This document shows, piece by piece, positions 1 to 5,657 of a stretch of DNA of 6,639 nucleotides (positions are counted from its first letter, which is position 1; each line of letters starts with the position of its first letter). The position numbers and the translations under genes were made by a program. A model generated the notes under the pieces. It was given only the letters and a program-made list of their open reading frames with translations, was not told where the DNA came from and made no database searches. The stretch is from Sphingomonas sp. (lineage in GTDB: Bacteria > Pseudomonadota > Alphaproteobacteria > Sphingomonadales > Sphingomonadaceae): positions 1-6,639 of the forward strand of contig JAIERC010000366.1 of NCBI GenBank assembly GCA_019747165.1, in the 5' to 3' direction.

Positions 1-42
1 GTGGTGCCGCTGGTCGATGCGTTCCGGAAGGCGGTGGCGTGA
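1..42 (+). CDS. hisG: C-terminal end of ATP phosphoribosyltransferase (partial, probable)
   Basis: An open frame runs from the window edge to a TGA at 40-42 and gives the 13-residue tail VVPLVDAFRKAVA. Thirteen residues are too few to prove identity. The call rests mainly on position: the stop lies one base before the hisD start, and hisG-hisD is a common order in alphaproteobacteria. HisG catalyses the first step of histidine synthesis, condensing ATP with PRPP. The near-overlap implies co-transcription and probably translational coupling with hisD. The rest of the gene lies outside the window. Confidence 0.6.
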   Translation: MVPLVDAFRKAVA

Positions 43-43
43 C

Positions 44-1330
44 ATGATTCGGTTGGACACCCGCGCCCCCGATTTCACCAGTGCATTCACCGCATTCGTC
101 AATGCACGCCGCGAAGCCGATGATGATGTCGCGCGCGACGTCAGCGCGATCATCGCGCGCGTTCGCGATAAAGGCGATGCGGCGGTCGCCGCGCTGACCG
201 TGCAGTTTGACGGCCATGATCTCGACAGCTCGGGCTGGCAGATCGACCTCGCTGATTGCTGCGCTGCTTATGAAGCGCTCGAACCGACGCTCCGGGACGC
301 GCTCGACCTCGCCGCCCAACGCATCACCACCTATCATGCGAAGCAACGCCCCGAAGGCAGCGACACAATTGACGACGCCGGCGTCCGGCTAGGCGCGCGC
401 TGGTCGGCGGTCGAGGCGGCGGGCGTGTACGTTCCCGGCGGCCGCGCGGCCTATCCGTCCTCGGTGCTGATGAACGCCATCCCCGCCAAGGTTGCGGGCG
501 TTGACCGGCTCGTCATGGTCACGCCGACGCCGAAGGGGGAGATCAATCCGCTCGTGCTCGCCGCCGCGCATCTCGCCGGGGTCGATGAAGTCTGGCGGAT
601 CGGTGGTGCGCAGGCCGTCGCCGCGCTCGCTTATGGTACCGATCGGATCGCCCCGGTCGATGTCATCACTGGCCCCGGCAATGCCTGGGTGGCGGAGGCC
701 AAGCGCCAGCTTTACGGCGTTGTCGGTATCGACATGGTCGCGGGCCCAAGCGAAATTGTCGTTGTCGCGGGTGGGCAGAATAACCCTGACTGGATCGCCG
801 CAGATCTGCTCAGCCAGTCCGAGCATGACCCGACCAGCCAGTCGATCCTGTTTACCGATGATGCCGGTTTCGCTGACAAGGTGGCAGTGGCCGTGGAAGC
901 GCAACTTGCCACGCTGGCCACCGAACCGGTCGCCCGCGCCGCCTGGGACGCCAATGGCGCGATTATTCTCGTGCGCGACTTCGCCGAAGCGATGCCGCTG
1001 GTTGACCGCCTCGCGCCCGAACATCTCGAACTCGCGGTGGACGACCCGCAGGCGTTGTTCGAGCAGGTCCGCCACGCCGGATCGGTGTTTCTCGGCCGCC
1101 ATACGCCCGAGGCGGTCGGCGATTATGTCGCTGGTCCCAATCATGTACTCCCGACGGGCAGGCGGGCGCGGTTCTCGAGTGGGCTGTCGGTGCTCGATTT
1201 CATGAAGCGTACCAGCTTCCTCCAACTTGACGGGGCCAGCCTCGCCGCGATCGGCCCGGCGGCAGTGGCGCTGGCGGGGGCGGAAGGATTGCCCGCGCAT
1301 GCCCGTTCAGTGGCGCTTCGGCTCGAATAA
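44..1330 (+). CDS. hisD: Histidinol dehydrogenase
   Basis: This 428-residue protein matches the usual length of HisD (about 430), the cytoplasmic zinc enzyme that oxidises L-histidinol to L-histidine in two NAD-dependent steps, the last in the pathway. Seen in the sequence: the segment AAGVYVPGGRAAYPSS, the signature GPGNAWVAEAKRQLYG followed by VAGPSE, and zinc ligands Q258, H261, D360 and H419. The catalytic pair E326-H327 lies in APEHLE. These positions agree within one residue with the E. coli numbering, so the enzyme should be active. I chose ATG 44 over the in-frame ATG at 17, because 17 lies inside the upstream gene and adds nine residues (MRSGRRWRD) unlike HisD. The start follows the upstream stop by one base. 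The gene ends in TAA at 1328-1330. Confidence 0.97.
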   Translation: MIRLDTRAPDFTSAFTAFVNARREADDDVARDVSAIIARVRDKGDAAVAALTVQFDGHDLDSSGWQIDLADCCAAYEALEPTLRDALDLAAQRITTYHAKQRPEGSDTIDDAGVRLGARWSAVEAAGVYVPGGRAAYPSSVLMNAIPAKVAGVDRLVMVTPTPKGEINPLVLAAAHLAGVDEVWRIGGAQAVAALAYGTDRIAPVDVITGPGNAWVAEAKRQLYGVVGIDMVAGPSEIVVVAGGQNNPDWIAADLLSQSEHDPTSQSILFTDDAGFADKVAVAVEAQLATLATEPVARAAWDANGAIILVRDFAEAMPLVDRLAPEHLELAVDDPQALFEQVRHAGSVFLGRHTPEAVGDYVAGPNHVLPTGRRARFSSGLSVLDFMKRTSFLQLDGASLAAIGPAAVALAGAEGLPAHARSVALRLE

Positions 1331-1343
1331 TTCTCCCCACTAT

Positions 1344-1420
1344 CCGTTCGTCCTGAGCGACCTCGAGGGGCGTGCCGCAAGCGCTGCGCAGGGTCTCTCG
1401 ACTTCGCTCGACACGAACGG
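1344..1420. repeat. REP-like imperfect palindrome in the hisD-nusB spacer
   Basis: The left arm opens with CCGTTCGT (1344-1351) and the right arm closes with ACGAACGG (1413-1420), its exact reverse complement. Aligning the left arm with the reverse complement of the right arm over the first 24 bases gives 19 matches: CCGTTCGT, GAGCGA and TCGAG are shared. Between the arms lie about 29 bases of GC-rich sequence. From memory, elements with CCGTTCGT and TCGAGCGAAGTCGAGA cores are dispersed in many sphingomonad genomes, which makes this a likely REP-type intergenic element. In RNA the arms could fold into a long stem and damp readthrough or protect the hisD 3' end. That role is inference. Confidence 0.6.
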
Positions 1421-1457
1421 TTTGGGATTTGATCACAACCCGGCCTATGGAAATCGC

Positions 1458-1925
1458 ATGACTAAATCCAACCCCCGCACCGCTGCCCGAAGCAAGGCCC
1501 GCGCGGCCGCCCGCCTTGCCGCTGTCCAGGCGCTTTATCAGCATGACATGGAGCAGACCCCGCTCGCGCAGTTGCTTCATGAGTTCCACAATCACCGGCT
1601 TGGTGCCGAGATTGAGGACGCGCAATATGCCGAGGCCGATGTCGATTTCTTCGATGATGTCGTGAAGGGCGTTTTGGCGCGCGGGGGAGAGATTGATGCG
1701 ACGATCGCAGGCAAGCTCGCCACCGGCTGGACGCTCGAACGCCTCGACAAGCCGATGAAGGCGATTTTGCGGTGCGGCACCTATGAGTTGCTCGCCCGTG
1801 CCGATGTGCCAACGGGTGCTGTCATCACCGAATATGTCGACGTGGCGCACGCCTTTTACGACAAGCGGGAATCGGGGTTCGTCAACGGTCTACTCGATTC
1901 GATCGGCAAGGTCGCGCGCGCCTGA
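1458..1925 (+). CDS. nusB: Transcription antitermination factor NusB
   Basis: The protein has 155 residues, a usual NusB length. NusB is a small all-helical RNA-binding protein that pairs with NusE (ribosomal protein S10) on boxA RNA to prevent premature termination, chiefly in rRNA operons. Family hallmarks seen: the basic N-terminal helix RSKARAAARLAAVQALYQHDM (11-31, central part), FFDDVVKGV (64-72), LDKPMKAILRCGTYELL (96-112), and the strongly conserved tail P118-TGAVITEYVDVAHAF-Y134 followed by KRESGFVNGLLDSI (136-149). ATG 1458 was chosen because the frame upstream runs back into the hisD 3' end and the palindrome without NusB-like sequence. A weak GGA lies six bases before it. The stop TGA shares a base with the next ATG (TGATG), indicating coupled translation with the DUF4169 gene. 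Confidence 0.96.
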   Translation: MTKSNPRTAARSKARAAARLAAVQALYQHDMEQTPLAQLLHEFHNHRLGAEIEDAQYAEADVDFFDDVVKGVLARGGEIDATIAGKLATGWTLERLDKPMKAILRCGTYELLARADVPTGAVITEYVDVAHAFYDKRESGFVNGLLDSIGKVARA

Positions 1926-2113
1926 TGGCCGAAATCGTCAACCTGCGCAGCGCCCGCAAGGCAAAGGCGCGGGCCGAGGCGGCTACAAATGCCGCCAGCA
2001 ACCGCGCGGCATTCGGCCGGACGAAGGCGGAAAAGCAGGCGACGACGGCAGAAGCCGAACGTGCCGAACGCACGCTCGATGGCAGCAAGCGCGAGCGCGA
2101 GCGGCCACGCTGA
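1925..2113 (+). CDS. Small basic DUF4169-family protein
   Basis: The 62-residue product is short, highly charged and rich in Ala, Arg and Lys, with no signal peptide or membrane segment. The pattern N-L-R-x-A-R-K-x-K-x-R near the N-terminus, then A-x-N-R-x-x-F-G-R-T-K-A-E-K, then A-E-R-x-x-R-T-L-D-G, is what I recall for DUF4169, a family of about 60 residues found in alphaproteobacteria. Its function is unknown. The ATG overlaps the nusB stop by one base, so it is almost certainly translated by coupling with nusB. The stop at 2111-2113 lies six bases from the stop of the convergent lipoprotein gene. A nucleic-acid-associated role can be guessed from the charge and the nusB coupling, but nothing in the sequence proves it. 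Confidence 0.85.
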   Translation: MAEIVNLRSARKAKARAEAATNAASNRAAFGRTKAEKQATTAEAERAERTLDGSKRERERPR

Positions 2114-2141
2114 CGTCGATCAGGGCAGGCAGACGTCGATC
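2112..2141. repeat. 10-bp direct repeat at the convergent gene junction
   Basis: GACGTCGATC occurs at 2112-2121 and again at 2132-2141. The first copy spans the stop of the DUF4169 gene, the six-base gap and the last codon of the lipoprotein gene; the second lies inside the lipoprotein gene. The repeat marks one edge of the opposite-strand block and could be a trace of how the block joined. Ten bases in a GC-rich genome could also arise by chance. No intrinsic terminator is visible at this junction. Confidence 0.4.
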
Positions 2142-4234
2142 GCGTTGGCGCCGCGATCGGCGATGCACTGGTTGAGTGTCTGCGTCTTTGCACGGTCGCG
2201 CAACAGCGCAATCGCGAGCGCCAGTTCGCTTGCCGAAAGCTGCGTCTGCAGCGTGTTGGCCCCAAGCGTCAGCCCCGCTTGCTTCTGCAACAGCGACAGC
2301 TGGGCTTCGGCAAGGCTGGCCTGACCATTGAGCTGGCCGGTTTGCAGCGCGACCTGCTTTTCGAGCAGGGCGATCTGGGCTTCGGTCAACGTCTTTTCGC
2401 CGTTGGTGGCGGCGGCCTGCAGCGCAATTCGGGCTTCGAGCAGCGTTCGCTCGGCATCCGATAGCTTGCGTTGACTGTCAATCTGGCCGGTCTGATAGGC
2501 GCTCTGCGCATTCAGCAAGGCGAGCTGACTGGTCGATAGCCCGGCCAGGGCGTTGGTCTGCCCGGTGCGGAGGCTGATGATCTTGCTGAAGCCTTCGAAT
2601 ATCCCATTGAGCGCCCGCAAGGGAACCTGCGCGATATTCAGGGCCTCGCTGGGTCGATTGTCTTCATAGCTGGTCAGGATGCCGTCCTTGAAGACGCTGG
2701 CGTATTTGGTCTTGGTGGCAATGCCGGCGCGTTGTTGGATGAAAGAGATTGGTCCCGCCTGGGGCAGCGCAAGCGCGATCATTTCGGTGGTGAACCAATC
2801 GCTCGGGTTGGCGCAAACGGCGTTGGGATCGGTGCAACGCTCGATGCTCAGCTGGACTTCAACCGGTACGCGATAGACGATGCCCTTGACGCCCTGGCCG
2901 GACCGGCTTTCGGTGGGGCGGGTGTCAGCTGGCCAATGGGTCCCTTCGGCTTTCACGCGAACGCCCAGGCACTGCAAGTCCTTGTTCATTCGTTTGACGC
3001 TCTCGGCGTCGGCAAAATCGACCAGCCCGATATAGTCATCCGTGGCTCGCTTGCAGCGGTCCTCGGGCTTTTCCTTTTCACCGGATTTGTCGCCGTTGTC
3101 GTTTCCCTCCAGAAAGGGCCCGCCACCGCCGACGCCCAGCCGGGCGATTGCGCCCGCAAAGGTCGCGATCTCGACGACGATATCGCCGGTTCGATCGATC
3201 GCGGTAATGTCGGCGGTGTTGAGCAGGCCAGCGGGCGAAACGGTGATCTTGTGTTCGTCGTCTCTCAATGCCGAATGCGTCGGATCGAGCCGAAACGCCT
3301 GAGCGGGGTCTGCGCTGGGTGCCTGCAAATCGATCTTGAGCGTGACCGAATAGTCCGGTGTTAGTGGCTTCGGGGTTTCATTGGTGACTTGCACGGTATC
3401 CGACTTGGCCGTGCTGACGACGTTGGTCGTGGCTTCCAGATATCTCTTGGTTTCTTCGAGTGCGAACCTCTTCGCTCCCAACTCCTGTACCTGCTTGAAG
3501 GAGCCTCCGGGCGGTGTGCCTTCCACGATCGACGCGAGTGCTACGATCTCGGCTTTAAGCGTCTCGACACGAATTTTTGCCGCTTCGACCTGCTTTTGCT
3601 TGGCCGCCGCTTCGGCACTGCGCTTCAATGCGAGTATTGTCTCCTTCAGATCGGCCTTGGCCTTTTCAAAGGCCTTTTCCGCATCTGATTTGGCCGTTTT
3701 TGCTTCGGCGAGCTCGTCCATTTGCGCGGTAAGGCGATCGGCGAGGATCTTCTTGGCCGCGTCGCCACCCGATGCCGCGATAATGGCATTTTCAGTAGCT
3801 TTGATTGCCGCCTTGATGTCTGCAACCGCTGCCTCGGCTTCGCGCAATGCATCCTGCTTCGTGCCGACCGCCTTGATCGCGTCGCTGAGCGTCTTTTCCG
3901 TTCGCTTCGCCGTCACCCTGACGAGCTGACGCGGCAGGAAATAGAGGATGCCGTCCTGGCGGGGCACGTAACTCGTCTTTGGCGTCCCGGCCCCGATCGC
4001 TTGCTTCGGGTTGCTGCTTGGCTTTGGTGTGGGCGTTGGGGTCGGCGTTGGAGTTGGAGTTGGACTGGGAGCTGGAGTCGGACTGGGAGTTGGAGTTGGG
4101 GATGGAGTTGGATTGGGCGCGCTTTCAATTGCCACGCCTTCGCCGACATATCGGGAGGTAACGGTGTGGCAGGCCGCCAACGTCATCACCAGTCCGGAGG
4201 CTATAATGCGCCTGTGATGTGCTGAAATGGTCAT
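2120..4234 (-). CDS. Large repeat-containing lipoprotein of unknown function
   Basis: I do not recognise this 704-residue protein. It begins with a lipoprotein signal peptide: H6-H7-R8-R9, a hydrophobic stretch, and lipobox L19-A-A-C22. Residue 23 is His, not Asp, which by the usual rule sends it to the outer membrane. Residues 40-72 are a Pro-Thr/Ser spacer. The motif GILYFLPRQLVRV follows (95-107), then a Lys/Ala/Glu-rich predicted coiled coil (about 109-238). A probable beta-rich part (293-365) leads to a Gly-rich charged linker (367-393). A second domain contains GIVYRVPVEVQLSIE (451-465), resembling the first motif. Residues 566-690 are 25-residue repeats. Besides C22 there are six cysteines (394, 422, 467, 474, 690, 702), which would suit disulfides outside the cytoplasm. 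ATG 4234 has the strong ribosome site AAGGGGGG and follows the protease stop by nine bases, so the two genes form an operon. Confidence 0.9.
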   Translation of the reverse strand: MTISAHHRRIIASGLVMTLAACHTVTSRYVGEGVAIESAPNPTPSPTPTPSPTPAPSPTPTPTPTPTPTPKPSSNPKQAIGAGTPKTSYVPRQDGILYFLPRQLVRVTAKRTEKTLSDAIKAVGTKQDALREAEAAVADIKAAIKATENAIIAASGGDAAKKILADRLTAQMDELAEAKTAKSDAEKAFEKAKADLKETILALKRSAEAAAKQKQVEAAKIRVETLKAEIVALASIVEGTPPGGSFKQVQELGAKRFALEETKRYLEATTNVVSTAKSDTVQVTNETPKPLTPDYSVTLKIDLQAPSADPAQAFRLDPTHSALRDDEHKITVSPAGLLNTADITAIDRTGDIVVEIATFAGAIARLGVGGGGPFLEGNDNGDKSGEKEKPEDRCKRATDDYIGLVDFADAESVKRMNKDLQCLGVRVKAEGTHWPADTRPTESRSGQGVKGIVYRVPVEVQLSIERCTDPNAVCANPSDWFTTEMIALALPQAGPISFIQQRAGIATKTKYASVFKDGILTSYEDNRPSEALNIAQVPLRALNGIFEGFSKIISLRTGQTNALAGLSTSQLALLNAQSAYQTGQIDSQRKLSDAERTLLEARIALQAAATNGEKTLTEAQIALLEKQVALQTGQLNGQASLAEAQLSLLQKQAGLTLGANTLQTQLSASELALAIALLRDRAKTQTLNQCIADRGANAIDVCLP
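2165..2539 (-). repeat. Five tandem 25-residue (75-bp) units in the lipoprotein C-terminus
   Basis: Residues 566-590, 591-615, 616-640, 641-665 and 666-690 align without gaps at exactly 25 residues. The units begin LSTSQLALL, LSDAERTLL, LTEAQIALL, LAEAQLSLL and LSASELALA. Units 1 and 3 share QTGQ at positions 16-19, followed by I/L and N/D. A half unit (SLRTGQTNALAG, 554-565) precedes the array, and unit 5 diverges in its second half. Leu at positions 1, 8 and mostly 15, with small residues at 4, 11 and 18, fits a heptad pattern that loses three residues per unit (25 = 28 minus 3), i.e. a regular coiled-coil stutter. The underlying DNA has diverged, with only short shared words such as CTGGCCGGT. 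Confidence 0.85.
4019..4117 (-). repeat. Hexanucleotide tract encoding the Pro-Thr/Ser spacer
   Basis: On the + strand the tract reads as repeated six-base words such as GGAGTT, GGCGTT, GGGGTC and GGACTG. On the coding strand it gives alternating Pro with Thr, Ser or Ala for residues 40-72 of the lipoprotein. Alternating Pro-Thr forms an extended, protease-resistant rod. Placed just after a lipidated Cys22, it would hold the rest of the protein away from the membrane. Six-base units keep the frame when copies are gained or lost, so spacer length could vary between strains. Confidence 0.9.
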
Positions 4235-4236
4235 AT

Positions 4237-4246
4237 TCCCCCCTTA
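4237..4246 (-). promoter_or_regulatory. Ribosome binding site overlapping the protease stop codon
   Basis: On the coding strand the protease stop TAA (4246-4244) runs straight into six G residues (4243-4238), so TAAGGGGGGAATATG combines stop, Shine-Dalgarno-like sequence and lipoprotein start. A ribosome ending the protease would sit on the initiation site of the lipoprotein. This supports coupled translation and a fixed output ratio, and it decides ATG 4234 as the start. Confidence 0.75.
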
Positions 4247-5326
4247 TCGGTCGATCGGCCCGCCCACGATCCGCGGTTCGACCGTGAATAATTTCCCTAC
4301 TTGATCTGTCGTTGTTGCAGCAGGATCGCGCGTGATTCCGCTGATCCAGCTGGCGATCTCTGAAACGCGCGTATAGACGCCGACCAAATCACTGATCGTC
4401 TCTGGCCTGCCGCATTTGCTTTGCGCGCCCCAGCTGACGATGCCGATCGTCTGCGGCTTTGCTGCAGTTCCCACGACCAGTGGCCCCCCGCTGTCGCGCG
4501 CGCAGGCCTCGTCGGTCTTGCTGATGGTGCAGAGCGACCATGGTCCAAGCCGGGCTCGGTCGGACGGGGACAACGCCGTCCTGCAAACATCGGTGGTCGC
4601 CACTGGCACGCGCACCGCGCGAAGGAATTGACTGGCCGCGCCGGTCGCATCAAAGGCACCCCACCCGCTGACGACCGCGTTTCCTTCCAGAAAGGGTGTT
4701 GCCCGGACGGGGGCGACGACCGCTGCCGCGACCGGCTGTGCCAGCTTGATCAGCGCCGCGTCATACGCTGCGTCCGCCGTTATGGTCGGAAGCGTGTTGT
4801 TTCTCCAGCCTGGATGAAGAACAATCTCCCAGTTGGGGTCAAGTGTCAGTCGCGTGCCGGCAGCGAACAGGTTCGATCCGTGGAACAATTCGACTTCAGC
4901 AAGATTGAACGCCTGGGGAGGGCCACCACTTTCCCGGTTGCGATCGACGCAATGCGCCGCGGTCAGCACGAACATCTTGGTGATCAGGATACCGCCGCAT
5001 CGTTTATTGGCTGAAGGTATTCGAACTGCGACTTGCCAGCGATAGTCGCTCTCATCGACCACCGGGCCCGTCGTTTGGATCGACTTCATCAGCGATTTGT
5101 TACGATCGGATTTCAGTGCGGGAACCTGGCGCTGCAGCGACTCGATAAATAGATCGACGTGTTTTGGCAATACGGCCTTGTCTTGAGACTTGGACGAAAT
5201 CGCCGTCTTTTGACCCTGCGCCGATGCCGCCCATGATGTGGTCAATCCCAGCAAAAGGAATCCACTCACCCATCCGAAGATCGCCCAAGATGCAATGAAA
5301 CGACGCCAGGACAGTCGTTCCGTCAT
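4244..5326 (-). CDS. Secreted trypsin-like (S1 family) serine protease with atypical activation and oxyanion residues
   Basis: This 360-residue S1 chymotrypsin-fold protease is exported. R4, R8 and R9 precede a hydrophobic stretch (11-30), with a plausible signal peptidase site after A34-S-A36. Residues 37-85 form a polar pro-region. The catalytic domain shows RWQVAV (96-101), H125 in LTAAHC, D189 in AYDAALIKL, and S279 in CARDSGGPL. Cysteines 110/126, 248/266 and 275/305 match the three core disulfides (42-58, 168-182, 191-220 in chymotrypsin numbering), and there are no others. SWG (298-300) and the Gly of VGVYTRV (316) keep the S1 pocket open. Oddities: E273 sits at position 189, R277 replaces Gly193, no IVGG precedes the domain, and R352-IVGG occurs eight residues before the end. 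It is the first gene of an operon with the lipoprotein. Arg/Lys specificity is plausible but not proven. ATG 5326 has only a weak ribosome site (AAGTGG). Confidence 0.93.
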   Translation of the reverse strand: MTERLSWRRFIASWAIFGWVSGFLLLGLTTSWAASAQGQKTAISSKSQDKAVLPKHVDLFIESLQRQVPALKSDRNKSLMKSIQTTGPVVDESDYRWQVAVRIPSANKRCGGILITKMFVLTAAHCVDRNRESGGPPQAFNLAEVELFHGSNLFAAGTRLTLDPNWEIVLHPGWRNNTLPTITADAAYDAALIKLAQPVAAAVVAPVRATPFLEGNAVVSGWGAFDATGAASQFLRAVRVPVATTDVCRTALSPSDRARLGPWSLCTISKTDEACARDSGGPLVVGTAAKPQTIGIVSWGAQSKCGRPETISDLVGVYTRVSEIASWISGITRDPAATTTDQVGKLFTVEPRIVGGPIDR

Positions 5327-5380
5327 CAGTCCACTTTCTGTCCGTGAGAGTATCTAGGAAGCAAATCGATTCGCATGATG

Positions 5381-5409
5381 ATAATTTAATAGCATTTCAA
5401 CGAAAGCAA
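5381..5409 (-). promoter_or_regulatory. Candidate promoter of the protease-lipoprotein operon
   Basis: Read on the minus strand, TTGCTT (5409-5404) and AATTAT (5386-5381) are separated by exactly 17 bases. The -35 box is a fair match to TTGACA and the -10 box matches TATAAT at four of six positions. Transcription would start near 5374, about 48 bases before the protease ATG. The region is AT-rich, so chance matches are likely, and alternatives such as TTGAAT a little upstream exist. Confidence 0.3.
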
Positions 5410-5614
5410 GGATAAATTTTGATCGATTGTCGAAATTCAATCCATGATGTGTGTAAATTACAAACCACTGCCTGTCGAAATCAGTGAGACGACCGATCAA
5501 TCATCAACCGCCGAAGCTGTTGCGTGGGTCTCGCAAATCATATTCAGGGAGGGAAAGGAGGACTTCTGTCCTAGGCGCGCATCTGGAGTGGTCTGCGGCT
5601 TTCGTGAACCTTGC

Positions 5615-5657
5615 AGCGATGGCGCGCGCAACGGCTTTAGGAGTAGCGATGGCGCGC
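5615..5657 (+). repeat. 13-bp direct repeat upstream of thiL
   Basis: AGCGATGGCGCGC occurs at 5615-5627 and 5645-5657, 30 bases apart. Each copy contains an ATG. The second ATG (5649) lies five bases after AGGAG (5639-5643) and opens the six-codon frame MARMRQ, whose TGA overlaps the ATG at 5666, one candidate thiL start. The repeat may reflect a local duplication that created this arrangement. Confidence 0.55.

Noticed and set aside
389..1300. Open frame of 303 codons on the minus strand opposite hisD
   Set aside because: It lies wholly inside a well-supported hisD with intact catalytic residues. The product is Arg/His/Gly-rich without recognisable motifs, as expected for the antisense of a GC-rich gene.
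1447..1461. Four-codon frame ATG-GAA-ATC-GCA-TGA overlapping the nusB start
   Set aside because: It is too short to support as a leader peptide, and overlaps of this kind are frequent by chance.
2165..2539. CRISPR-like or minisatellite DNA repeats
   Set aside because: The 75-bp periodicity is in coding sequence, the DNA copies are diverged, and there are no unique spacers between identical repeats.
2732..3929. Open frames on the + strand (2732-3364 and 3381-3929) opposite the lipoprotein gene
   Set aside because: They are antisense to a gene with signal peptide, repeats and a strong ribosome site. The second is Ala/Ser-rich simply because it mirrors the Lys/Ala/Glu coiled coil.
5556..5561. 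Perfect AGGAGG as a ribosome site for a hidden small gene
   Set aside because: No ATG, GTG or TTG lies within about 5-12 bases downstream, so no start can be assigned.
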